NCBI GenBank assembly: GCA_030789695.1
Contig: CM061139.1
Span: 103,276,037-103,340,036 of the forward strand
DNA: 64,000 bases
DNA from: Scilla litardierei
Lineage: Eukaryota; Streptophyta; Magnoliopsida; Asparagales; Asparagaceae
Direction of reading: 5' to 3'
Under the pieces are notes generated by a model. The model was given only the letters and a program-made list of their open reading frames with translations, searched no databases and was not told the origin of the DNA. The position numbers and the translations under genes are program-made. This document shows positions 10,198 to 19,789 of the stretch, in pieces; positions within the stretch are counted from its first letter, which is position 1; every line of letters begins with the position of its first letter.

Positions 10198-11328
10198 CTA
10201 CACTACTGGAAAGAACACACCGTGATCAAATGGCGGATCCCGAATCTTTGATGGTGGAGGATGTTGTTCAATTTGTTCCTTGCGCTCCTCGGCGATTATT
10301 CTTCCTCCAAAAGCTAAATTGGACTCCAGCAACGTAACTCCCAGCATCTCTATAATCTGGTCACCTGTATCCTGCAAGAGATGAGTCACGTCAATCCAAT
10401 TTATTTTAAAATTCTTCGCCATAAACACATTCCAAATATAGTCATCAAAATAGGTGAAGTAAAATAGAGCATGGTGATGACAACTCCCTGAAAAATGTGC
10501 ACTACGCTCGGTATGATGCTCAGTCAATGTGGAGAGGGGTAAATGATTTTGGGAAAGAACTGGGGAAGGGAATGATTCGGGCTCCATAGCGATAGTCTTT
10601 AAACCAATGTCCCTAGTCGCCTCCTCCTCCTGTTCATCCAAAATTGCTCGCTCATCCTCTACTTTGCACACACTTCCTGCCATGTCAATGTTTTCATTCG
10701 TGACTTCATCGTGACATGGCTCGCTCGATATACCTGCAATAAAAGATGAAGTCAAATTAGATTTTGGAAATTGAATTTCAAACGATTTATATTTTTCTAA
10801 GCAAGTGGAAATCAGCGTAAGATTTTTCATTGATTGCTGAATTTGCCGACTCCGAGCAAGGAAGTTTTCTTGGAATTGATGGGATGTGGCCTCCTGTGTC
10901 TGAATGAGCAATTGAACTTCCTCTTTCAAGTGTTGCAAAGGTACGTCTACGCTTTGCTCTCCTTGATCAAGGCTTGAAGGCTCCGTTGAAACGCACTCTG
11001 AAGTCTCTTTCATGATTTCTTCGTCCTCTTGCAAAGACTCCATATAATTCCACGCCTCTGTCGGCGTCATGACTCCCAAGAATTCCTGCAGCTGTGGTCG
11101 TAGTCCACCTAGGAAGGACTCCATAAGTTCTTTCTTCGTAAACCCATGCTGCGGATAGCTCGATATTATGTCTGTGAACCTCCTCCAGGCCTGAAAGAAA
11201 GTTTCACAACCAGTCTGATTAAAACCAACGATTTTGAGCTTCTCCATCCTATGTTTGTGTGCCTTATAATATTCTGCATCATACAAATTGTTCGTGCAAT
11301 AGAATTTCATGTATTCCATATACTCCAT
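10198..11328 (-). CDS. Gag-like protein of TR-GAG (376 residues)
   Basis: The only intact protein of the element, reading from ATG at 11328 to a stop at 10198, about 120 bases after the primer site. Residues about 43-86 hold the conserved gypsy gag core: ETFFQAWRRFTDIISSYPQHG, then LMESFLGGLRPQLQEFLG. This corresponds to the ESLYEAWERFK...CPHHG...FYNGL core of Tat/Athila gags. The N-terminal capsid part is shorter than usual. The middle (about 125-180) is Gln/Glu-rich and probably coiled-coil; the C-terminal half is unrecognised. No CCHC zinc knuckle and no pol follow. Likely role: capsid assembly around its own RNA, or parasitising particles of a partner. The ORF is intact, in line with the young LTRs. 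Confidence 0.85.
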   Translation of the reverse strand: MEYMEYMKFYCTNNLYDAEYYKAHKHRMEKLKIVGFNQTGCETFFQAWRRFTDIISSYPQHGFTKKELMESFLGGLRPQLQEFLGVMTPTEAWNYMESLQEDEEIMKETSECVSTEPSSLDQGEQSVDVPLQHLKEEVQLLIQTQEATSHQFQENFLARSRQIQQSMKNLTLISTCLEKYKSFEIQFPKSNLTSSFIAGISSEPCHDEVTNENIDMAGSVCKVEDERAILDEQEEEATRDIGLKTIAMEPESFPSPVLSQNHLPLSTLTEHHTERSAHFSGSCHHHALFYFTYFDDYIWNVFMAKNFKINWIDVTHLLQDTGDQIIEMLGVTLLESNLAFGGRIIAEERKEQIEQHPPPSKIRDPPFDHGVFFPVV

Positions 11329-11448
11329 TCTTAAAAGAGAAAATAAGAAAATAATAAATAATAAAAAAAAATCCTAGACTATAAGATGGAAGGATCTCAC
11401 CGAATGTTCCTCCAAACGAACTGAAATCGTAGATTGCAAGTACTGTTG

Positions 11449-11466
11449 TCCCCGGCAACGGCGCCA
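11449..11466 (-). other. primer-binding site, tRNA-Asp (TR-GAG)
   Basis: The plus strand reads TCCCCGGCAACGGCGCCA, the 3' end of plant tRNA-Asp(GUC) including terminal CCA. On the minus strand this is the complementary primer site. It sits six bases inside the right (5') LTR. tRNA-Asp priming is typical of Tat and Athila gypsy elements. Confidence 0.92.
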
Positions 11467-11472
11467 AAAACT

Positions 11473-13403
11473 TGCCTCGTCTCAAATAATGTGAGAACTA
11501 CTCCCAAGCGCAGGAGATCGTGCAAGTAATATCCTGGTGAGTCCAGGTATCGAATCCGCGGGACAACTGACCTGTAAAACTACGAACGTCAATCTGAAAA
11601 GAATAATAATACGATGTTAGCCAACCACCTATCAAACACGAAGATATAAGATCAAGAGTATGGAATAAGAAATGAAAATCCTACGATATTTACGGTGACT
11701 TTGGTAGGGGTACAAGTATGGGGAGTATGTGTTGGGTTTGATTTCGTTAGGGTGTGTGCAACCACTGAATATCAATACCTTTTCTATAACTCAACGTCTC
11801 GTCCGGTCAGGGCACGAGAACGTCGGAAAGTATGGCGATCAAGCGTATGAAAACGTGCCAAAGAATTATACAATTAAGATAGGGCGAAAAGATATAGAAA
11901 CCAATAATTACGACACCCTAACTACGTCAACTCCAACACGTATAAAGTGGATGTGCTACGGTTGTGAGTTCATTAGGAGTTTATAGTCGCTGAAATTTCA
12001 CGTCTTACAATGTCACACGACGCTTCACCCGGTCAAGGCGTGAAGGCGTCGGTAGATAAATCAATGAAAACTAGTCAAAATAGCCTTAAACGTATTACTA
12101 GCAATGTTGATTTCATTAAACAATAATCGCAGCGATAAGTTCAGATTAGAGAACACAAATTGGCTAGCCTTATCAGGGCCTAGCCATAGGGCACATCAAC
12201 AATATCGATAGTAAGCAAATACCCATCAAATACGTTGTAGAAATCAACAAAACTAGCAATTTGGACATGATAATAGGGCTAAAGACATGAGATTTAGCAA
12301 CTACATACTCCTAACTACATCACAACCATAGCACAAAGAGATTAGCCACGCATGGTGCAATAAAAATCAGATTTGATAGCCAAATACATCGTTATAATAG
12401 CCAAAATACGATAAAATATACCAAATACGGGGTATAAGTTCAAGAATTTATCACCAAATCTCCACTTTAGAACCCAAAACTCCTTTAGAATAGGAAGAAT
12501 AGCCTCTGGAATTTTTCAGAATTTTCCCCTGGAGAAATACGCACAGTAGCCGCTCCAAAAGTCCCAAAATACGCCAGAATACCCCCAAAAACCCTAAAAT
12601 ACGCTTATATATTAGCATTGCGGGTTTAAATCACTAACGGGTCCAAAAACCCGCATTCGCGAAGCCGCCTCAAATCTTGACCGCCCGATCTCAGCGGGAT
12701 GCGTTCTTGGGGCGACACGTGGCCCGCGGATCCGTTCGATCGACGCCCGCTTCCGATTTCGAATCGGAGTTTCTATCGACCGTTGGATCGAGATCCAACG
12801 GCGCATACGATGCCACGTCGCCCCGTTACGCTGCGAGCGCTCAGAGGTTTTCGCTTCGCGTGCGGCCCGTTGGATCATCATCCAACGGTCACAAGGACGC
12901 CGCGTCGCCCGCTTGATCTGATCTGCGCTTCGTTCGATTTCAGCAACGCGCGACCATCGGATCTCGATCGCACGGACGGGAGATGTCCACGTCGCCCGCT
13001 TGTATTTCCGCAGCTACGTCGCTGCGGGCCGTTGGATCGAGCGGGAAGCGGCGGATGGCCGCCACGTGGCAGCGTCTGATTGGTCTGCGTCCGTATTTCT
13101 CGTATTTCTGCTGTATTTCTCCAATTAATTGGTATTCTGCATTCAAAAATTCATAGTAATTAGCACAGATCTCAGAAAAATATAAATAAATAGTCGTTGG
13201 AATCGTGAGATCAAGACGGTGCTAGGAAAAATATAAAAAGGCAGAAATACTCAATAAAATTCGTGTTTTGTGCTCAAATAGAGTAATTTCTCTAATAAAT
13301 GATGATGAGAAAAATACGAATGCATTAGAGAACAATTAAGCATCATGTAAGCACAAAATAGAGCTAATTAGGGGGTTAAATACGCAATATTCACTCCGAA
13401 TCA
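11473..13403 (-). repeat. 5' LTR of TR-GAG
   Basis: 1931 bases, same length as the left copy, next to the primer site, so it is the 5' LTR and carries the element's promoter. The CCGTTGGAT inverted repeats are at 12780-12801 and 12867-12888. Its minus-strand U5 reads TCCCGCGGATTCGATACC, the signature shared with LTRs G and J. Confidence 0.93.
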
Positions 13404-14546
13404 GCGACCGCGTCGTTTTTGACGCGGTCGCGTCGAATTGGATCCTGAAGCCACCTGGGCACCGATCTGGGAGCAGTTAGGGGGATTTTCTGTCATTCTG
13501 GGTGCTGTATATAAACTCATCTTCTTCCTCCAGCGAAGGAATCTCTGTTTTTAGCTATTTTAGGGGTTTTGGAGGTTTTGTAAGGATTTTTAACCCTTTT
13601 TATTCTGTCATTTTAGTTGTTCTTATTAACTCCTATTGTAATAGATTAGTTTTTCCTTAATAAAATTTTTCTCTTGTTATTGCTATTGTGGGGGGTTTAC
13701 CATTTATTGCTTATTGAATCTGAATCCATGGCTTTAATTGCTTACCCAATGCTAGAAATCACATACATTGCAATGTGTAGTGAGTAGTTTTCATCTAGGG
13801 CAATGTGTTGAACCCCATTGGATTAAGGCTATGGGTTGGATTAGTTAATTAACCTATTGCTGGGCTAATTGAGATTAGGGACATATTAGGATGATGATTA
13901 TCATCATAGATTCGACCCCCTCCCTTCGGGACGATCAGATTGGCCGCCAGCGAGAGTCGAGATCAATCCAGAGATCCGATCCCTACGATGATCCATGTTA
14001 TCGGTGCGACCAACGAGATTCGGGCACTGATTAGAGCCCTCCTAATATATGTCTAATCCCTGAATGCCGATGTGGTCAGGAGTAAGATTGGGGACGTTCG
14101 TCGAACGTAATGTGCCTAACGTATACCGACGTATCGACGAGAGTCGGTATCGGTATAGGTTAGGTAGGCCTATCATTGCATCGCGAGAGCAGGGGGGTAT
14201 GAGATGACGTAAGGGAATACCCTATCATGCACCACGAGCGTGGGGGATAGGAGAAATCCCTTAGGTCAGATAACCTCTCTCGAGTCCCAATGAACCCAAA
14301 AACTAGTTAATTATTAGCATAACCCTAACCTTAGTCCAATGGCGGGGTTTCCCCATGCCCTAGAGCCTTACCTCCTGATTCTCCATTTTTCCTATTTCAT
14401 CCTTCAATCACCAATTTTATTGCGTAGCTTTCAAAGAAGACCCATAAATCGGTACTCATTGATCGCCTCCCTGTGTTCGACCCGTAGCTACACACGACTC
14501 GTGCGCCGCGGTAAATTATTATTAGCGTCCGCGTAAGCGGACAACA
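13404..14546 (+). mobile_element. gypsy LTR G, right part
   Basis: Resumes in the GACGCGGTCGCGTC word array after the GCGAC duplication. A TATA-like CTGTATATAAA lies at about 13506. Near the 3' end CTCCCTGTGTTCGACCCG (about 14468-14486) is the U5 signature of Tat-type LTRs. The LTR ends at ACAACA (14541-14546). No primer site follows, in keeping with a 3' LTR. ORFs inside are spurious. Confidence 0.7.
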
Positions 14547-15018
14547 GATTCACTTTGAGGTAAGTCCATAACCAGTTTTGGTGGTGCTATAGAGAAGCAC
14601 TTGATTGACTCATTATCTGTTGAGAGGTTGAGCAATATGTTCTTAATGGTTCCATATCCCTTGTGATGGTGCTATAGAGAAGCACTTGATGGACCACCTA
14701 TGTGAGTGTGAAGGTTTGGCCGCCTTCTATAAAGGACAAGGGCGGTCTTTCTAGAGCACTCATGAGACCCAAGGAGTGCGCATGGCCTTAAAGCGCTTGA
14801 TATGTATCGCGGAGTTTGCACATAGTCAAGGTTATAATATGTGTTGTGGTGGTCTCAACCGAACTCTAATGAGTTCAAGAGAAATTCACTCATTAGGAAG
14901 TAAGTTGTTGCCTCACTTCACTACGTATCAATTCAATCGAAAGACATTGATACTTAGGTATATATCCTTTCTTTATCCAGGAGTTCTTCGTTTCTTTCTC
15001 GAGCCATTAGTGGGAAAT
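14547..15018 (+). other. 3' untranslated internal end of a copia element (H)
   Basis: Sequence directly before a copia polypurine tract (ATTAGTGGGAAAT) and LTR. It has no recognisable RNase H. A direct repeat of about 25 bases, GGTGCTATAGAGAAGCACTT, occurs at about 14583 and 14667. The small ORF at 14776-15030 has no recognisable homology and runs into the LTR, so I do not call it. It is unclear whether this is the far end of element 1 or of a different copia element. Confidence 0.5.
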
Positions 15019-15655
15019 TGTTGGAAATAATAGGCTCTCTAAAGCCTTTGTTTCATTCTCAAAAACCTTTTAGTCTCACATTGCTTGGGCAACTTGCCTT
15101 GGAGTTTATTAGGGGAGTTGTAGAGACTTGGGAATTGCCCCAAGGGGTACGACATTTTTATGAAGGGGATATGACTTACATGAGAATGGGTCCACCAAAC
15201 GCGCATGCCGCCGCCACCCGCATGCCGACCGTGACGTGACACGCCTATCCTTTTTTGGACGTATCCCCTTAATTGTCTCAATGTTTCTATTTTGATTGCC
15301 CTTAATTGCTCAACGTTCCTATTTTGATTGCAGCTGTTAATTGCACCTGTTAATGACAAAACGACTATGTGATTTATTTCAGATGTTATAGAGTGAATTA
15401 TTTTTGCCCGTTTGAATCATGTAACATCTCATTTTGTATCCTAAATATAGTCGTTGCTCATTTCGTCTGAGATACACGAACAATTGCTACCTCCAAAAGC
15501 TTCGAAAAATTCATCTCTTTCTCTACTCGTTTTTCCTGGGTATCTATACTGTGTCCAGGGGCAGCTGTGTTAACCTTGGGGAGCAACCGGCGCTAGCGAT
15601 TACCACCGAGGTCGCGCCGTAATTGCTTTCAAGGCAATGGTTATCCCACGCAACA
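15019..15655 (+). mobile_element. copia 3' LTR (H)
   Basis: Starts TGTTGGAAATAATAGG immediately after a polypurine tract and ends near CCCACGCAACA at 15655, about 637 bases, a usual copia LTR form (TGTTGG...CA). No primer site follows, so it is a 3' LTR. The right boundary is by eye; a target duplication could not be tested because the other end is missing. Confidence 0.7.
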
Positions 15656-16360
15656 GCTTTCGCTTACATCTGATAAGTATTTTTTTGACTCTGTTCGAAT
15701 CTGTTCCTTACCTTCCTGCAAAGTAATACTCTGCAGTCTTCTATAGTATGTTGGTCTGTTCTTTTGCCTTGCAGCCAGTCTTTACACCCTCTTTTTCCAA
15801 CAATGTACATCCTTCAGGAACCAGAACGCTTTTGTTTCGTTAATAAAGACTAGGATTTCACTGGAGAAACTGGCATGCTCCCAGAGCAGGCCACATAAAT
15901 CACGAGAGCGGACTTCTGGAATCTGTATTTGCGTTTCAAGTTTCTTGACCGCATTGCGCCGTATTTCGCTGGCTTTTTTTTAGCCCGCCTTTGATTCTTT
16001 GTGCAATCAACCACGACGTCGGAATACTGCAAAGAAAAAAACACATCACGTTAACAAACGAAAATTATAAAAAGGATAAATGTCTACATGACCCAAGCGT
16101 CTACTTGTCTACTTCCCAACTGACAGCGATAACCTTGAACAACGACTCCCTTCTTTTAGCAAAACCACGGGTTTGGGCCTACTGGATGGCCGCCAGCTCT
16201 TTGTACTTATCCAGTTTCCAGATCCATCTGCCCAGCTGAGAAAACAAGCAGTCGCCCCTAGAAAAAAACCCTCTCCATAGTCCGACCCACGCGAATTCGA
16301 TAGCTTTTAAATCTTAATGACGTGTGTGTTCCTCAAGCTAATTAGGGAAATAAAGACGCC
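15656..16360. other. intergenic upstream region of host gene
   Basis: No coding or repeat homology recognised. Moderately AT-rich with scattered pyrimidine tracts. It probably holds regulatory DNA of the downstream gene. Short ORFs on both strands look like chance. Confidence 0.5.
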
Positions 16361-16380
16361 ACCCAATCCTTTATATACCC
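16361..16380 (+). promoter_or_regulatory. core promoter: CCAAT-like and TATA box
   Basis: CCCAATCC followed by TTTATATACCC (16370-16380). Transcription would then start near 16400-16410, giving a 5' leader of about 30-40 bases before ATG 16439. Confidence 0.65.
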
Positions 16381-16438
16381 AACACAATAGACTCCTCTCT
16401 CCGTCAGTTTCTACAGCATATTGTCCCATTTGGAAAGC

Positions 16439-16861
16439 ATGAAGGGGGGTAGCAGCGCGGCGAGCAGGTGGGGGAGGTGCCTGAGGGCGCCGGTGCGGGT
16501 CCTGTGCAGCGTGAGGGACCTGTACGTCAAGGGCATGAACGGGTGCGCGGGCAGGGTTCAGTACGGCGCGGGCGCGATGGCGTACGGCCCGTCCTACTCC
16601 GACTTCGCCCACAGCCGCAGCTTCGGGTCGGCGAGGTCGAGCACGAGCGACGAGGACATGCGGGAGCTCATTCGGGCCGCGTCGAGGAGCCGGATGCCGC
16701 CGGTGGGGAGGAGCCAGAGCGTCGTGGTCGGAAGGATCGACGAGGATGCGCCGTACGAGTTCAAGGAGGATGTTAAGGTCGGCTCGGATCTGCTGTTTCC
16801 TAGGAGCAGGAGCTACGCGGTCGGGGTGAAGAGACGGCCGAAGGCGTCTCTCATTAATTAG
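16439..16861 (+). CDS. plant-specific uncharacterised small basic protein (SRSYAV-tail family)
   Basis: Single-exon host gene encoding 140 residues from ATG 16439; an in-frame ATG at 16421 would add six residues. I chose 16439 because MKGG plus a basic segment is how I recall this family starting. Visible parts are RWGRCLRAPVRVLCSVRDLY near the N-terminus (amphipathic, Arg-rich), YVKGMNGCAGR, the centre RSFGSARSSTSDEDMRELIR with acidic SDEDMREL, then RSQSVVVGRIDEDAPYEF, and a C-terminal FPRSRSYAVGVKRR. I recall this arrangement, especially RMPxSxSVGxGRIDE and PRSRSYAV, from unnamed plant proteins without an assigned function. No signal peptide or membrane helix. A TATA box and short leader precede it and GC3 is high, unlike the transposon ORFs around it. 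It is the only non-transposon gene I support here. Confidence 0.85.
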   Translation: MKGGSSAASRWGRCLRAPVRVLCSVRDLYVKGMNGCAGRVQYGAGAMAYGPSYSDFAHSRSFGSARSSTSDEDMRELIRAASRSRMPPVGRSQSVVVGRIDEDAPYEFKEDVKVGSDLLFPRSRSYAVGVKRRPKASLIN

Positions 16862-17148
16862 AAATGGATCATTTCATCAAGTTTTTTCCAGCATAATTTG
16901 TTGTGTGTATAGGGGGAAGGAGTTATAATTGCATTTGAAGCTCGTTTCATCTTAATGTTTGCATTTTTTATGTTTGTTGATTTCGTCTTCCTCTTTCTCT
17001 TCCTCTTGTTCTTTCCCACCTGTACTTTTCCCTAAGAAATGTATCGGCCATTGATGGTAGCTGTTTGATGCAACTGAGATCTTAGAAGTTTGGGAGTTTC
17101 ATTAGATTACTACATCTCTTAAGCTTACAGAGTCGTCGTTAAGTCAAA
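16862..17148 (+). other. 3' UTR and downstream flank of host gene
   Basis: AT- and pyrimidine-rich sequence after the TAG at 16859-16861. No perfect AATAAA is seen. Several T-rich and TTGTGTGTAT-like stretches (about 16895-16910) could serve as plant polyadenylation elements. Nothing else is recognised. Confidence 0.45.
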
Positions 17149-17269
17149 GGACGGTAGTCTAGCGGCATTTACCTCCGCTTCCTAGTGAGACCACTTGGGT
17201 TCGATTCTTGATGGATGCGGAACGCGAGCGCGCGCCTTTAACCAGCTTTCTGATGTATCAAGAAAAAAC
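17149..17269 (+). mobile_element. probable tRNA-derived SINE
   Basis: A short unit with an internal RNA polymerase III promoter: box A-like GGTAGTCTAGCGGC (17153-17166) and box B GGTTCGATTC (17198-17207), about 33 bases apart as in tRNA-derived SINEs. The body ends AGAAAAAACA, an A-rich tail. The cloverleaf is too degenerate for a functional tRNA gene. Target duplications could not be recognised, so the ends are approximate. Confidence 0.6.
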
Positions 17270-17454
17270 AATTGCTTTACTGTTGAAAACCATTTTGGCA
17301 CGCTTGTTTGGCAGGCCAGTGTTCGTTTTAGTCAAAACAAAACTCAAGTTTGTATTCATATAGACCTCAATTTTTTTTGGATACATCGGAAAAAGAAATA
17401 CAAAGGTCATTTTTTTAATACATCGGAATCATCGTTTTGTCCTCATCGTCCATC

Positions 17455-17938
17455 TTAATATCAATATTTCTTAGATCGGTTAAGAGTTTGTTATAATAGT
17501 CTAGGTGTTCTTTAATATTTAATATGCGAACTTCAAACCAAATAACTTCTTATTCAAGTGCAAACGATTGATCTTGGATGTTCTTCTTCATGTATTTGTT
17601 TTCGAGCCTTCCCTAAACACCTTAGCGTTGGTCTCCTACATGAAAGGATACTTCTTCTCTTTTGTCAAGTATAATCGAATTGTATCACATGCATTTCGAT
17701 TCAATGTCTTCCACTCCGTATCCGACGTGGCCGTCGGCTTTTCGTCCAAAGATATGTCTTGACCGAGCTAGTTCAAGACATCTAAGACTCACATCTACAC
17801 ATCTTGAAGTTGACCTTTCCATCAAACTTCTTAATCTTGAACTTCGGGTTCGACACGACCGTCCGAGCTACTGGAGGATGTTCCCTAGAGGTCATCTTCT
17901 GAGTGTTGTCATCACCGTCGTTGCTCATGTTCGCCACC
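17455..17938 (-). pseudogene. copia gag, 5' part, degenerate (element K)
   Basis: On the minus strand an ATG at 17938 lies about 23 bases inside a copia primer site. The reading NPKFKIKKFDGKVNF (about 17855-17810) matches the FDGxNFxLW start of Tnt1/Tork-like gags. Homology continues in shifting frames as DTIRLYLTKE, an LFGLK block and ILILRW-like residues down to about 17455. Several stops and frameshifts, and no downstream pol, make it a truncated relic. Left of 17455 I see no more gag; 17270-17454 is unassigned. Confidence 0.8.
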
Positions 17939-17960
17939 TACGTAGATCTCCGAACCGTAA

Positions 17961-17972
17961 GCTCTGATACCA
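17961..17972 (-). other. primer-binding site, initiator tRNA-Met (element K)
   Basis: The plus strand GCTCTGATACCA is the complement of TGGTATCAGAGC, the standard plant copia primer site. It lies three bases from the LTR start at 17976 and points to a minus-strand element with its 5' LTR on the right. Confidence 0.93.
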
Positions 17973-17975
17973 ATT

Positions 17976-18723
17976 TGTTGTGCGCAACTATACGGAAGCT
18001 TAGGATTGTTGAATAATTTGGTGGCGAGAGGATGATCAAGAAACACAACAGGGCACAATAAAGATTGTATATTTAGGCCGTCGACTAGCCATGCGAACAC
18101 TCAATAGCTTTTATTACGAAAGGCAGAACAAAATACAAATCGTCTAACTTCATAACAAAGAAGAAGAACCCAAGATCTCCCTAAAAGCTCTTAATACAAT
18201 CTCACGAAATTGGCTCTCAACAATGTGGCTCAAAGCTCAATGGGTTTTAAAACCTCTCTCTAAAGCCTCCCCAAAACGTCCCTTTTATAGCCTCTAGAGC
18301 ATGTGCACAAAACAAATTCATATGGAAGATGAACTCTTATCCAAATCGAACTCTATCAATTCGAATTCAAACAAAACTCATTTTGGAGAGCAACTCTAAC
18401 TCGTATAAGATTCTGCATTCTGTGGTCGGTGCCTCCGTTCTGCCGAGCTCCCTGATGGAGCCTGAGATGCCGAGATGCCGAGCTACCAAATTGCCAAGCT
18501 TCTGGGTTACAGAAAAGCCGGGTCGTCGAGTCGTCGAGCTTCCGAGCTATCTAAAGCCAAGCTATCGAGTTGCCAAGCTTCCGAGCTGCCGATCCTCCGA
18601 ACTAAGGACTTAGGCATGTGGGAGTCAGTTCAGTCATGAGCCCATGTATTTGGCCATGCAGAGTCAGATACGTGGAACTCAAGACACGGACGAGCTAGCC
18701 CTGCATAACTACTTGCATACACA
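17976..18723 (-). mobile_element. copia 5' LTR (element K)
   Basis: On the plus strand it starts TGTTGTGCGC next to the primer site and probably ends near CTTGCATACACA (about 18723), giving roughly 750 bases. Inside (about 18455-18600) is a run of short words such as CCGAGCT and GCCGAGCT. The promoter would fire leftward. The right boundary is uncertain because the partner LTR is absent. Confidence 0.7.
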
Positions 18724-19559
18724 TCTCCAACTCCCTTAGCGTCTCAAATCGAGCGGAACTATTACGGGAGTTTCTTCATTTGCAAGGGAGGAGGCGATTT
18801 TCAAATTAGAACCACAAAGCAAATAAAGTAGTATATTTTGTTTTGTCTTGATGAAAACTGTAAGAACGTAGAAACATAATGCATTTGTCACGCGAGGCGT
18901 ACGCCTACGGTTCATGATGCATACAGGCAGATGGTGATTTGTGAATGCTCGTTATGACCTATATGCACCGGACTAGAGAGCTTCTTTCCTCAATTACCCT
19001 GGCACTCTTTATTTCCAAATGATACTAAATATTATTAAACGTATGTGGCATTTAAAAAAGAAGAAGAAGATTCAAGAAGAAAGAAAAATAAAATGATAAT
19101 ACTGATTTTTGGTATACTGCTGGATGTTATTAAATTGGTTTTTTTGGTGAACCAAATCAAAGTTATTTGTTAATCACTGTTTCTTCACTAATACCGTGCA
19201 GAGATTATGATGGGACGGGGGGCGCATGTTAGTTCATGATAGGTTAAGATGGGGACATGTTAACCTACTCAATTAGATAAGAAGAGAAATCGTAACCAAA
19301 GGTGCATGTCGGTATCAACACTAGAATCCAATCCAAGATAAACACTTGGGCGCTGCTGCTTTGGAGCTGCACCAATCCAAAAAGACGGTCCGTTCATTGT
19401 TGTCTAGATTCTGGAAGGGGTAATTGATTTTTTATTAATAAAACTAAAAATGTCCAAATCGTCAAACCCTTTCCTGGCTATTTTCCCACGGCAAAGTTCA
19501 AATGCAGTCTGGGATCCGAGTATAACTACTCTTCTAGAAGACTAGAATGCCCGTCAGGT
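18724..19559. other. unassigned intergenic DNA
   Basis: No ORF above background, no recognisable repeat or RNA gene. A GAA-rich run near 19060-19090 and AT-rich tracts are the only visible structure. Confidence 0.5.
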
Positions 19560-19789
19560 GAGGCAAGGGGCCCCTTTAACCTATTATTAAAATATGACCA
19601 AAATGACCACTATCTATATTACTCTTTCCTTTTCTTTTCTTTAATGCTAGTAAGTGTTATAAATATATTATCTTGAGAGATGATAAGATTGTAATCCATT
19701 CAAAAAATTGTATCATATCCATGTATGAACTCTTCACATCCTCTATAAATAAAGGCATGTTGTCTCTTCCAGAAGATACATTCACAACA
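19560..19789 (+). mobile_element. copia 5' LTR, partial definition (element L)
   Basis: Ends with CATTCACAACA followed by CGTTATCAGCACG, a junction found in a group of plant copia elements. A TATA-like CTCTATAAATAAAGG lies at about 19740-19754. The left boundary is set loosely at the start of the AT-rich region. The following leader matches element 1, so this is a second copy of that family. Confidence 0.6.

Larger units (their letters stand above)
7234..13403 (-). mobile_element. complete non-autonomous gag-only LTR retrotransposon (TR-GAG type, Tat-like gypsy)
   Basis: A 6170-base element with two 1931-base LTRs, a 5-base duplication, a tRNA-Asp primer site next to the right LTR and a G-rich tract next to the left LTR, all placing it on the minus strand. 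The 2308-base internal domain encodes only a 376-residue gag-like protein; no protease, RT, RNase H or integrase homology is present. This matches the published class of terminal-repeat elements with a GAG domain (TR-GAG). I noticed roughly a dozen LTR differences, so insertion was recent. Pol functions must come from an autonomous relative. The LTR ORFs near 8460 and 12699 are GC-rich chance readings. Confidence 0.9.

Noticed and set aside
10198..11328. ordinary host gene on the minus strand
   Set aside because: It lies between matched LTRs, primer site and polypurine tract, and carries a gypsy gag core.
16307..16776. minus-strand 101-codon and plus-strand 102-codon ORFs over the host gene
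   Set aside because: Shadow frames of the GC-rich 16439-16861 gene.
17149..17269. possible tRNA gene
   Set aside because: Box A and B are present, but no cloverleaf or acceptor pairing can be drawn and the unit has an A-rich tail; SINE fits better.
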